Below the pieces are notes generated by a model, which worked only from the letters and a program-made list of their open reading frames with translations, did not search any database and was not told the origin of the DNA. A stretch of DNA of 64,000 nucleotides from Paenibacillus lupini (GTDB lineage Bacteria > Bacillota > Bacilli > Paenibacillales > Paenibacillaceae), in contig NZ_JAASRW010000002.1 of assembly GCF_011761355.1 (NCBI RefSeq), positions 1-64,000 of the forward strand. The letters run 5' to 3'. Both the position numbers and the translations under genes were made by a program. The first letter of the stretch is position 1. Every line of letters starts with the position of its first letter. Below are positions 33,218-41,492 of the stretch, piece by piece.

Positions 33218-33267
33218 ATGTTGTAACTATTCTTTAATTATGTTGAATTGTGTTGTATTCATGTTGT
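33218..33267. promoter_or_regulatory. Four phased TGTTG operator repeats (leftward promoter)
   Basis: TGTTG occurs at 33219, 33241, 33251 and 33262, spaced 22, 10 and 11 bases, that is about two, one and one helical turns. They begin ten bases past the leftward -10, covering the transcription start and leader. Tandem, helically phased repeats are typical of DeoR-family operators. Confidence 0.7.
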
Positions 33268-33276
33268 TTTATGAAA

Positions 33277-33305
33277 ATTGTAGCGCCGCTAAATCAGACT
33301 GTCAA
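33277..33305 (-). promoter_or_regulatory. Sigma-A promoter for phosphoesterase-DMT operon
   Basis: Minus strand: TTGACA (33305-33300), a 17-base spacer and TACAAT (33282-33277). Near-consensus. Confidence 0.78.
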
Positions 33306-33351
33306 CCAGAAATTCTGATAATGTCCGCTGCAAGAGGAATCAGCTGATGAG

Positions 33352-33380
33352 TTGACATCCTGTAACCCTGCTTCTAAAAT
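33352..33380 (+). promoter_or_regulatory. Sigma-A promoter for deoR-family gene
   Basis: TTGACA (33352-33357), a 17-base spacer and TAAAAT (33375-33380). Near-consensus, pointing away from the leftward promoter. Confidence 0.78.
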
Positions 33381-33387
33381 GATGAAA

Positions 33388-33404
33388 ACAACACAAAACA
33401 ACAT
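33388..33404. promoter_or_regulatory. Two phased ACAACA operator repeats (rightward promoter)
   Basis: ACAACA at 33388 and 33398, ten bases apart, starts eight bases past the rightward -10. In the direction of transcription they read AAAACAACA, exactly as on the leftward side, so one regulator can control both promoters, including its own. Confidence 0.7.
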
Positions 33405-33439
33405 TAATAGGATGAAATCAGTCAAGTAGGAGGCCCCTG

Positions 33440-34210
33440 ATGTCATTAACATTTGAAGATCGCAGGATGACGATTCTGAATCATTTGGAAATGGAAGGAA
33501 AAGTGCAGGTGCATCACCTGTCTGAGCTGCTCAGCGTTTCAACGGAAACGGTGCGGCGGGATTTGGATCGACTGGAGAAGGAGGGCAAGCTTCGCAAGGT
33601 GTACGGGGGCGCGGTCAAAATGCGCATGGAGCTTGTCGAGCCGCCTTTTCTGAAGCGGACCCAGATGATGAAGACAGAGAAAATGTCCATTGGTAAGCTG
33701 GCGGCTTCCTTAATTAAAGACGGTGAAACGATTATGGTGGATACCGGAACGACGACAATTGAGATTTTGCCTTATTTAAAGGATCGAACGAACATTACCT
33801 TGATCACGCACTCGGTCCCGGTACTTAATTTAGCAATGGAAACGTTTCGTGGGAAAATTATTTTTGCAGGCGGGGAAGTAAATCAAGAGTACCAAGCGAC
33901 AACAGGCTCCCTGACCGATCAGATACTGGATCAATTTAAAGTGAACAAAGCGTTTATTTCGGTGGGCGGCATTTCACTTGTAGATGGCATTACGGACTAC
34001 CATTTAGCTGAAGCGACCATCTCGCGGAAAATGATGCAGCGGGCGGAAGAGTCTATTGTGGTTGCGGATCACTCCAAATTTGGGATGTCCACGTTTTCCA
34101 GAGTATCGAGGCTGGAGGAGATTTCAATGCTGATCACGGATGCAGGTTGCTCCAAGGAATGGGTAGATACGATGGAAGCGCTTGGTATCGAGGTGCGAAT
34201 TAGCGAGTAG
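33440..34210 (+). CDS. DeoR-family transcriptional repressor
   Basis: A 256-residue regulator. The N-terminal DeoR HTH reads FEDRRMTILNHLEMEGKVQV and LSVSTETVRRDLDRLEKEGK, then LRKVYGGAV; the C-terminal sensor domain (about 75-235) includes IMVDTGTTTIEILPYLKD, GGISLVDGITDYHLAEATIS and VVADHSKFGMSTF. Such proteins bind a phosphosugar and release DNA. GTAGGAGGCC precedes ATG 33440. It probably represses itself and the divergent phosphoesterase-DMT operon. Its stop lies 12 bases before a scrap of sigK sequence. Confidence 0.93.
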   Translation: MSLTFEDRRMTILNHLEMEGKVQVHHLSELLSVSTETVRRDLDRLEKEGKLRKVYGGAVKMRMELVEPPFLKRTQMMKTEKMSIGKLAASLIKDGETIMVDTGTTTIEILPYLKDRTNITLITHSVPVLNLAMETFRGKIIFAGGEVNQEYQATTGSLTDQILDQFKVNKAFISVGGISLVDGITDYHLAEATISRKMMQRAEESIVVADHSKFGMSTFSRVSRLEEISMLITDAGCSKEWVDTMEALGIEVRISE

Positions 34211-34222
34211 GATTTGAAGTAG

Positions 34223-34250
34223 TATCATGAGTTTTATAAGGCGAAGAAGT
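34223..34250 (+). repeat. Third remnant of the sigK 3' end (28 bp)
   Basis: 28 bases are identical to 3874-3901 and 25447-25474, encoding YHEFYKAKK plus the first base of the stop codon. Similarity extends weakly upstream (a TGAAG three bases further on, as in sigK), reading LK[17 protein letters not shown] in frame. It lies just after the deoR stop and before its terminator. It looks like an attachment-site-like scar or the residue of a further sigK copy. Confidence 0.9.
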
Positions 34251-34274
34251 AGCTCATAAAAATGATAAGAATGG

Positions 34275-34318
34275 CAAAAGACAATCCTCTTCGGCAATGG
34301 GAAGAGGGTTGTCTTTTG
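34275..34318 (+). terminator. Terminator after deoR
   Basis: CAAAAGACAATCCTCTTC pairs with GAAGAGGGTTGTCTTTTG (one G-U pair) around an 8-base loop. Confidence 0.88.
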
Positions 34319-34741
34319 TATTGCGCTATAAAAACCACCTGAGGTATGTACGGACAAACCTACCTACCTACAATTACTGAGGTATATTGTCAATTCTTGA
34401 GCAGGTTGTTTCTCTCCTATCTTGGATGTAAAATTTCGTTGAAATCAAAAAGTTGTAGCTTTAAATCAATTTTAAAAGGTGCTCATTGTCTGCTTGTAGA
34501 TCTAGATCGGTCAATACATTAATTTCTTAAAAAGGTAAAGAAATGCTTTTGTATGTAAAAAGATGAACATTGATTTTTTGTTTGATGTTATTTTGAGTCT
34601 CGATATGGTTTGACATTAAATAAATGCGAAAAAATCTATACTTTTTAAGTAAAAAAAAACATCGATTAAAAATAACAATTACTTTAAGGTGAGCACAGGT
34701 TCAAATCAAAGTTAGATGTAACCAAAAGAGGAGGCAACAAA
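34319..34741. other. AT-rich control region before the GH43 genes
   Basis: About 420 bases with no gene. A TTGACA at 34610 and TATACT at 34637 are both present but 21 bases apart, too far for a standard promoter. A CTGAGGTATRT motif occurs twice (34340-34350, 34378-34388) with similar flanks and could be a regulator site. Confidence 0.4.
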
Positions 34742-35161
34742 ATGATTAGGAAGTCATTAGCAATTTTGTTAGCGGTTACATTGTTGGTGTTCATAGTACC
34801 ACGCCAACAAGTATTCGCTGCGCAGCAGGATGATACGACCTTTGAAAATCCGTTAATATGGGCGGATGTTCCGGATCCTGATGTCATTCGAGTAGGTGAT
34901 ACCTATTACATGACGAGTACAACGATGCATATGAATCCTGGTGTTCCTATCATGAAATCTAATGATTTGGTCCATTGGGAAATCGTCAATTATGTGTATG
35001 ACATCCTAGCAGATGAAGATGAGCAAACTCTTCGAAATGGAAAAAATGATTACAGTAAAGGCTCATGGGCAAGCAGCATTCGTTATCATGAAGGCAAATA
35101 TTACATTGCGTTTGCTTCATACAACACAGGTAAAACTTACATCTATCAAACATCGGATTGA
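34742..35161 (+). pseudogene. N-terminal fragment of a secreted GH43 beta-xylosidase-type enzyme
   Basis: 139 residues: a signal peptide (MIRKSLAILLAVTLLVFIVP, cut near VFA-AQ) and the first blades of a GH43 catalytic domain, FENPLIWADVPDPDVIRVGD, TYYMTSTTMHMNPGVPIMKS and SKGSWASSIRYHEGKYY. The catalytic-base Asp (DVPDPDVI) is present, but the frame stops at 35159 after TYIYQTSD; a full domain needs ~300 residues. The family type (xylosidase-like 'WADVPDPDVIRVGDTYYMTSTTMHMNPG') differs from the GH43 that follows. It looks like the 5' part of one gene joined by deletion to the 3' part of another. Confidence 0.82.
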
Positions 35162-37539
35162 AGCTATTCGATACCGAAGCACTTGCGAAAATTCCCGGCT
35201 ATTCGAACCCGCTCATCAGCCATAAGCTTGGAGCTGATCCGTTCGCTATGGTGTATGACGGTAGAGTCTACATCTATATGTCTAGTGATGAATTCGAGTA
35301 TGACGGCAATGGAAATGTAAAGGACAATTCGTTCAGCAATTTAAATCGAGTATTCGTCATTTCCTCCGATGATATGGTTAACTGGACCGATCATGGCGCA
35401 ATTCCAGTAGCTGGACCAAATGGCATTGCTAACTGGGCAACCTTCTCTTGGGCGCCTGCAGCTGCGCATAAGAAGATTAACGGAGTGGATAAGTTTTTCC
35501 TTTATTTTGCAAACGGTGCAGGGGGCATAGGAGTGCTCACGGCAGACAGCCCAATTGGTCCATGGACCGATCCGCTTGGCAAGCCGCTTGTATCGGGCAA
35601 CACGCCTGGCGTACCTGGTGTCGTATGGCTGTTTGATCCGGCAGTATTGGTAGATGATGATGGAGCTGGCTACTTGTACTTCGGGGGAGGAATTCCAGGA
35701 GATCCAAATCCTTCAGCTGAACAAATCGCCCATCCGAACACGGCCAGAGTCATAAAGCTAGGTGATGATATGGTCAGCACGGTTGGCTCGGCAGAAAAGA
35801 TCGACGCACCCTACATGTTCGAGGATTCCGGCATTCATAAATTTAACGGCAAATATTATTATACCTATTGCTCGAATTTTGCAGGTACACATCCGGAAGG
35901 AACGCCACCTGCAGGTGAAATCGCGTATATGGTAAGCGACAATCCAATGGGGCCATTTACTTACGTTGGACCCATTCTAAAAAATCCGGGTGTATTTTTC
36001 GGAGTAGGCGGCAATAACCATCATTCCATCTTTGAATTTAATAACGAATGGTACATCACTTACCATGCTCAAACCGTCAGCAAAGCGATGATTGGGGATG
36101 GGAAAGGATACCGTTCTACGCATATCAACAAAGTGGAGTTCTATGAGAATGGTCATATCAAAGATATTAAAGCGGATATGAAAGGGGTATCCCAGCTTGC
36201 TAATCTGAATCCTTATACAAGAACGGAAGCGGAAACGATTGCCTGGAATGCAGGCATCGCTACGGAGAAGTCAGAGGCACCAGGAAACCCTGTTGAAGAG
36301 ATTAATCTGGATGTTACGAATGTGAATAAGGGAGACTGGCTAGCGGTAGCAAACGCTGACTTTGGGACAGATGGAGCAGCGACCTTCGAAGCGAATGTTG
36401 CTTCCACCAGTGGGGGCAAAATCGAAATTCGAGTAGACAGTCCAATCGGCGACGTCATTGGCACGCTGGATGTCCAGTCTACTGGTGGAGCACAGCAATG
36501 GAAGCTCTTGAAGACCGAAGTCACGAATGTGACAGGCGTTCATAATATCTTCTTTATGTTCAGTGGTGAAGAGGACAATCTATTTCAAATCGATTATTGG
36601 AAGTTTACTTCAAAGAATCCAACGTCACCAGTAATTCCAATAGAATCCATCAGCCTTGCAGATGCTCCAGCCTCAATGAAGTTGAACGGTCAAGTAACGG
36701 TAAATGCTGCACTCGCTCCGGCAAATGCAACAAGCCCTGTCTACAAATGGGAAGCAAGTGGTGCGATCAGCATCGCTGGAGCTGACAATCAAGCAGCCGT
36801 TACGATTAAGGGTGTATCTGCAGGTTCTGGCAAGCTGAAGTTGACAGTTACAGCTGGCGGTGTGCAGAAGCAGGTGGAAGGAAATATTACCGTAACGAAG
36901 GATAGTGACAGTAGCAATAATGGAAATCCAGGTACGACTACAACAGAACCGTCGAATCCTGATGAGCCATCAACAGTTTCTGTATTTTCCGATCTGAAAG
37001 GCTATTCTTGGGCGGAAGAAGCTATAAACGCTTTGGCGAAAATAGGTGTCATTAATGGAACATCTAGTACAACATTTGAACCAAGCCGCAGTGTGACGAG
37101 AGCTGAATTCGTAACGCTGCTGGTCAGAGCGATGGGGCTGAAAGCCGATGTAACAGACAATTTTGTCGATGTACCGGCTAATGCGTATTATTATGAAGCA
37201 TTAGGTGTAGTCAAGCAGCTTGGTATCGCGCTGGGGTCTGGAGACAATGCATTCCACCCGAATGCTACCATTTCCAGACAAGATATGATGGTGCTTGTAG
37301 CACGGGTACTTGAAATGACGAATAATGAGCAGTTGGATGGTAATGCAGCTGACCTGAGCGGTTTCACCGATAAGGACAAGATTGCTGATTATGCAGCAGA
37401 AGCACTAGCGGCGTTAGTGAAGGAAGGTATTGTAACGGGAAGCGGGAACGGGAGGCTTAATCCGCAAGGTACGGCAACTAGAGCCGAAGCGGCCGTTATG
37501 ATTTACCGTATACTGAATGTGTATGGCCTAACACAATAA
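35158..37539 (+). CDS. GH43 arabinoxylan-degrading enzyme with CBM6-like, Ig-like and three SLH domains (lacks own signal peptide)
   Basis: 793 residues from TTG 35158. The GH43 five-blade domain (about 15-310) has NPLISHKLGADPFAMVYDGR (catalytic Asp), FSWAPAAAHK, WLFDPAVLVDDDGAGYLYFG and GTPPAGEIAYMVSDNPMGPF. A CBM6-type module follows (about 350-480, ARTEAETIAW... ), then a bacterial Ig-like unit, a Ser/Pro linker and three SLH domains (about 610-793; FSDLKGYSWAEEAINALAKI and TRAEFVTLL; SRQDMMVLVA; TRAEAAVMI) that bind pyruvylated wall polymer. A wall-anchored protein needs export, yet the start overlaps the stop of the upstream fragment (TTGA) and carries no signal or ribosome site. Either the upstream frame and this one are one broken gene, or expression needs a frameshift. 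It is highly similar to the GH43 at 61163. Confidence 0.85.
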   Translation: MKLFDTEALAKIPGYSNPLISHKLGADPFAMVYDGRVYIYMSSDEFEYDGNGNVKDNSFSNLNRVFVISSDDMVNWTDHGAIPVAGPNGIANWATFSWAPAAAHKKINGVDKFFLYFANGAGGIGVLTADSPIGPWTDPLGKPLVSGNTPGVPGVVWLFDPAVLVDDDGAGYLYFGGGIPGDPNPSAEQIAHPNTARVIKLGDDMVSTVGSAEKIDAPYMFEDSGIHKFNGKYYYTYCSNFAGTHPEGTPPAGEIAYMVSDNPMGPFTYVGPILKNPGVFFGVGGNNHHSIFEFNNEWYITYHAQTVSKAMIGDGKGYRSTHINKVEFYENGHIKDIKADMKGVSQLANLNPYTRTEAETIAWNAGIATEKSEAPGNPVEEINLDVTNVNKGDWLAVANADFGTDGAATFEANVASTSGGKIEIRVDSPIGDVIGTLDVQSTGGAQQWKLLKTEVTNVTGVHNIFFMFSGEEDNLFQIDYWKFTSKNPTSPVIPIESISLADAPASMKLNGQVTVNAALAPANATSPVYKWEASGAISIAGADNQAAVTIKGVSAGSGKLKLTVTAGGVQKQVEGNITVTKDSDSSNNGNPGTTTTEPSNPDEPSTVSVFSDLKGYSWAEEAINALAKIGVINGTSSTTFEPSRSVTRAEFVTLLVRAMGLKADVTDNFVDVPANAYYYEALGVVKQLGIALGSGDNAFHPNATISRQDMMVLVARVLEMTNNEQLDGNAADLSGFTDKDKIADYAAEALAALVKEGIVTGSGNGRLNPQGTATRAEAAVMIYRILNVYGLTQ

Positions 37540-37550
37540 TTTTTCTTATA

Positions 37551-37590
37551 TCCCCGAGCTGGAAACATTAGCTGGGGATTGTTTTTTTGT
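37551..37590 (+). terminator. Terminator after GH43-SLH gene
   Basis: TCCCC(G)AGCT pairs with AGCTGGGGA across a 9-base loop, followed by TTGTTTTTTTG. Confidence 0.85.
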
Positions 37591-37681
37591 TTTTAAACCA
37601 TCTAAGAATAGATCAATAATCAATGAGGATAGGTCATTGTTTTGAATAATTAGATATTCTATACTAACTTCAATAAGAACA

Positions 37682-37697
37682 ATGAAAGCGCTACCAA
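37682..37697. promoter_or_regulatory. cre-like catabolite control site
   Basis: ATGAAAGCGCTACCAA matches the CcpA cre consensus (WTGNNARCGNWWWCAW) at all but one fixed position. It lies 127 bases before the first permease gene. Confidence 0.6.
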
Positions 37698-37823
37698 ATG
37701 TGAATAGAAGGAGTATTAAATCATTTTTCACAGAGGGGAGCGTCTATTATTTTGAGCCTTAAGCATTGATTTCTGAATATTAATAATTATAAATTAATTT
37801 AAATAATCAGGTGGTGTAAAACG

Positions 37824-38741
37824 ATGCGAATTCCTTACAACAAGAGTAGAACTTCATTTATAAAATTTCTATACATACTGCCATTTATGATCTTACTTGG
37901 TATCTTTGCCTACTACCCTCTTTATGGATGGGTATATGCATTCTTTGACTATACGCCTCCCATTCCTCTATCTCAGTCGCCCTTTGTAGGTCTAAAGTGG
38001 TTTCGTTCTTTGGTCGAAAACCAAGTGAAAATAGATCAACTTCTTCAAATTATAAAAAACACGTTTGGCATGAGCGGCTTAAATCTACTTTTCTCCTGGC
38101 TTCCCATGGTCTTTGCCATATTCTTGACAGAGATTAAAGCGGTCCGATTCCGGAAGTTTATACAGACGGTAACGACCCTTCCAAACTTTATCAGCTGGGT
38201 ATTGGTTTATTCTTTGGCGTTTTCCATGTTCTCTAGTGAAGGGATCATTAATGGCCTCCTGAAGATGTTTGGATTTATCGATTCTCCGATTTTATTTCTT
38301 CAAAACTCCGACCACGTTTGGATTACGATGTGGATGTGGTCGACTTGGAAAGCATTAGGCTGGTCCGCCATTTTGTATATTGCGGCAATTATGGGGATAG
38401 ATGATTCTCTTTATGAAGCCGCCCATGTTGACGGTGCGACGCGAATGCAGATTATTTGGTATGTGGTATTGCCAAGCATGCTGCCAACGTATTTTGTTTT
38501 ATTGATGCTGCAAATTGCGAGCTTCCTGAATAATGGTCTGGAACAATATTTCGTGTTTCAGAATGCTTTTAACAAAGATACGATACAGGCTTTGGACTTA
38601 TATGTATACAACCTGGCAATGGGCGGCGGCAGCTATTCCGTTTCGGTCGCAATCAGTATGCTGAAGAGCTTGATTAGCGTGGTGCTTCTCTTTTCTGTGA
38701 ACAAATTATCCAAATTGCTAAGAGGAGAGAGCATCGTATGA
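37824..38741 (+). CDS. Oligosaccharide ABC transporter permease (LplB-type)
   Basis: A 305-residue membrane protein with six membrane segments. The EAA loop reads DDSLYEAAHVDGATRMQIIW, and the N-terminus FIKFLYILPFMILLGIFAYY is like the LplB/UgpA family. AGGTGGTG precedes ATG 37824. It overlaps the next permease gene by four bases (ATGA). With the two following genes it forms an importer for large oligosaccharides such as aldouronates or arabinoxylo-oligosaccharides; no ATPase is encoded nearby. Confidence 0.92.
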   Translation: MRIPYNKSRTSFIKFLYILPFMILLGIFAYYPLYGWVYAFFDYTPPIPLSQSPFVGLKWFRSLVENQVKIDQLLQIIKNTFGMSGLNLLFSWLPMVFAIFLTEIKAVRFRKFIQTVTTLPNFISWVLVYSLAFSMFSSEGIINGLLKMFGFIDSPILFLQNSDHVWITMWMWSTWKALGWSAILYIAAIMGIDDSLYEAAHVDGATRMQIIWYVVLPSMLPTYFVLLMLQIASFLNNGLEQYFVFQNAFNKDTIQALDLYVYNLAMGGGSYSVSVAISMLKSLISVVLLFSVNKLSKLLRGESIV

Positions 38742-39649
38742 GTAAAGTGAAAGTACAGACTAGCACCACAGACAAAATGATTTCTGTCTTGATCTATACG
38801 GTGTTTTCCCTGTTTGCTCTTATATGTGTGTATCCCTTTTATTCCATTATCATTAACACCATTAGTGCGAACGATATTAGTGCTAGAGGCGATGTTGTAT
38901 TTTTCCCTAAGCATATTCATTTCCAGAACTATCTGGATGTATTTAAAATACCTGGATTATGGGACGCTGCTGTCATATCTCTAAGCAGAACGTTAATAGG
39001 TACAACTTTGACAGTCGGCGCATCCGCTTTTCTGGGCTTTATGTTTACCCAGGAGGATATGTGGGGGAGAAGATTCTGGTATCGATTTACGGTCGTTACG
39101 ATGTTCTTTAATGCCGGGGTTATTCCATGGTATTTGACGATGAGATCTTTGCATCTAACCAATAACTTTTTGGCTTATATCCTGCCTACAATCGTAGCTC
39201 CCTTTTTCATCATTCTTGTAAAGACCTTTGTAGAATCGACACCAAAGGAATTGCAGCAGGCGGCAAGCATTGACGGCGCCGGCATTATGACTCTCTTTTT
39301 CAGAATCATGCTGCCTATAAGCAAGCCTATACTAGCAACCGTTGCTATATTCTCGGCCGTAGATCAGTGGAATTCCTTTCAGGACACGCTGCTTCTGGTT
39401 ACGGACAGCAAGCTTTATAGCTTGCAGTTTATTCTCTTTAACTATATCAATCAGGCAAGCTCCTTATCTACCATGGTCAACCTGCAAAATGCCGGTTCAA
39501 CAGCCATGGCAAGCTTGGCCACAAAGCAGACCACGACTTCTATTCGCATGACCGTTACCATTATTGTTGTGGCGCCAATTTTACTGATTTATCCAATATT
39601 CCAAAGATTCTTCGTAAAGGGAGTTATGATCGGTGCAGTGAAAGGTTAA
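38738..39649 (+). CDS. Oligosaccharide ABC transporter permease (YtcP-type)
   Basis: A 303-residue permease of the YtcP/LplC type with six membrane segments and EAA loop TPKELQQAASIDGAGIMTLF. The C-terminus ends VKGVMIGAVKG, which is typical of this family. It is coupled to the LplB-type gene by an ATGA overlap and followed after 42 bases by the binding protein. Confidence 0.92.
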   Translation: MSKVKVQTSTTDKMISVLIYTVFSLFALICVYPFYSIIINTISANDISARGDVVFFPKHIHFQNYLDVFKIPGLWDAAVISLSRTLIGTTLTVGASAFLGFMFTQEDMWGRRFWYRFTVVTMFFNAGVIPWYLTMRSLHLTNNFLAYILPTIVAPFFIILVKTFVESTPKELQQAASIDGAGIMTLFFRIMLPISKPILATVAIFSAVDQWNSFQDTLLLVTDSKLYSLQFILFNYINQASSLSTMVNLQNAGSTAMASLATKQTTTSIRMTVTIIVVAPILLIYPIFQRFFVKGVMIGAVKG

Positions 39650-39691
39650 CTTGCGCCATTATAATACATGAAATGATTCGGGGGGATGTAA

Positions 39692-41467
39692 ATGAAGAGC
39701 AGCAATAAAAAATGGACGTTGTTATCGGCTGCAGGTATCTTCTTGTTGTCGACAACATTAGCTGGGTGTCAGAACGCTTCCAATCCATCGCCAAGTACGT
39801 CATCAGAGCCTAGTAATGGGACGGGCACATCGCAGTCCGGCAAAGGGATCGATCACAGCAAGCCGCTGACCGTTACCGTTTACGATAATGCGGCCAATTA
39901 CCAAGGAGAGCAGACGGGCTGGTACGGAAAGCTTATCAAGGATAAGTTTAATATCACGCTTAACATTCTCGCTCCACAGGTTGCTGGAGATCAGCTGTAT
40001 AAGACAAGAACAGCAGCAGGGAATTTGGGTGACCTCCTGATTGTTGATAACAGTCAGCTGGAAGAGTTAATTCCCGCAGGTCTAGTGATGGATATCACGG
40101 ATAAGGTAAACAACACGAAATATCTGTCCAAATACGTAGATAATCATTTTAAACCTTTCAACGCGGCTTTCGATAAGGTGAACCCGGATGGGAAAATTTA
40201 CGCCATGCCGACTTTTGAAGCCGATACTTCTCCAACAACATTTTCGGAAGAAATTCCTTATTCCAGCCCCATTATGCCATGGGATTATTACAAAGGAGTA
40301 GGAGCTCCCAAGCTCAATAACTTGACCGATCTTCTGAATGTATTGAAAGAAATGCAGAAGAAATACCCTGCTACGCCAGATGGCAAAAAAATCGTTCCGA
40401 TTACCTTATGGAAGGATTGGGATGGCGGGAGTATGGAAAATGCAAGATGGTTAAGTAACTGGTACGGCTATGAGCAGCCAGACGGAACATCGACCATTCA
40501 ATTGAATGCAAAAGGGGACATCGTTCCGCTTATAGATGATAACAGTATGTACAAGAAGATATTACAATTCTATTTTACAGCCAATCAGATGGGTCTTGTT
40601 GATCCCGACTCTGCCTCGCAGGATTGGAACAAGGTCTCAGAAAAGCTGACCAACAAGCAGGTTCTTCTCTTGTGGTACTCCTGGCAGAGAGGTTTCTATA
40701 ACTCTATCGAAAGAGGCAAAAACGGTGATGGTAATGTGGCAGTTCCGATTGCCGACACTCATATTATTCAGAGCAGCGATGCTTATTATGGGAATGGTAG
40801 AGTATTCGCCATTGGTTCAAAAGCAAAGGAACCGGAGAGAATTATGGAATTGCTTGATTGGATGGCTTCGCCTGAAGGCTTGCGCTATTATACAAACGGC
40901 TTTGAAGGCTTTAATTACGAGAAGACTGCAGATGGCAAGTTGAAGCTTACCGAAATAGGGCAAACCGCCTTCCAAAAAAACACTCCGGTTCCTGATCAGT
41001 ACGGAGGCGGCGGATACCAGGACGGACAAAGCAAGATTAACAGTATGATTATGAGTGATTTTGTCGTCGATCCGGATACAGGGGAATTTTATAACAGCAC
41101 TTATTGGAGCTCAACTATCGAGGCAAACAAAACGGCACTCACTACAGACTGGCAGAATACCTATAACGCAGAAAATGCAACCGAGTATTACATGAAAAAC
41201 AATATGATTGATATCGTGCCAAATATCAATACAAGTCTTGGAAGTGATTCGTCAGATATTAAGAACAAACGCAGCCAGATTTCGGATTATGTAAAAAATA
41301 CATCCTGGAAGATGGTATTCGCTAAGAGCCAAGCTGAATTCGATCAGTTATGGACAAAGATGAAGAGCGATGTAGTAGGACTTGGTTGGAATGATGTTGT
41401 TGCTGTTGATACAGAAAAAGCTCAAAAAATCGTAAAAATGCGTGCCGATGCAACAGCTGGCAAGTAA
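39692..41467 (+). CDS. Oligosaccharide-binding lipoprotein (LplA-type)
   Basis: A 591-residue lipoprotein. The signal sequence has lipobox TLAGCQN (Cys near 26) and is followed by a Ser/Pro/Thr linker and a large two-lobe binding domain (LTVTVYDNAANYQGEQTGWY; IMPWDYYKGVGAPKLNNLTD; VDPDTGEFYNSTYWSSTIEA). The size, above 550 residues, is typical of the LplA group rather than the maltose-type group seen at 17837. CGGGGGGATG precedes the start. Confidence 0.92.
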   Translation: MKSSNKKWTLLSAAGIFLLSTTLAGCQNASNPSPSTSSEPSNGTGTSQSGKGIDHSKPLTVTVYDNAANYQGEQTGWYGKLIKDKFNITLNILAPQVAGDQLYKTRTAAGNLGDLLIVDNSQLEELIPAGLVMDITDKVNNTKYLSKYVDNHFKPFNAAFDKVNPDGKIYAMPTFEADTSPTTFSEEIPYSSPIMPWDYYKGVGAPKLNNLTDLLNVLKEMQKKYPATPDGKKIVPITLWKDWDGGSMENARWLSNWYGYEQPDGTSTIQLNAKGDIVPLIDDNSMYKKILQFYFTANQMGLVDPDSASQDWNKVSEKLTNKQVLLLWYSWQRGFYNSIERGKNGDGNVAVPIADTHIIQSSDAYYGNGRVFAIGSKAKEPERIMELLDWMASPEGLRYYTNGFEGFNYEKTADGKLKLTEIGQTAFQKNTPVPDQYGGGGYQDGQSKINSMIMSDFVVDPDTGEFYNSTYWSSTIEANKTALTTDWQNTYNAENATEYYMKNNMIDIVPNINTSLGSDSSDIKNKRSQISDYVKNTSWKMVFAKSQAEFDQLWTKMKSDVVGLGWNDVVAVDTEKAQKIVKMRADATAGK

Positions 41468-41492
41468 TGATTCGATTGAAGGGAGAATGAAC

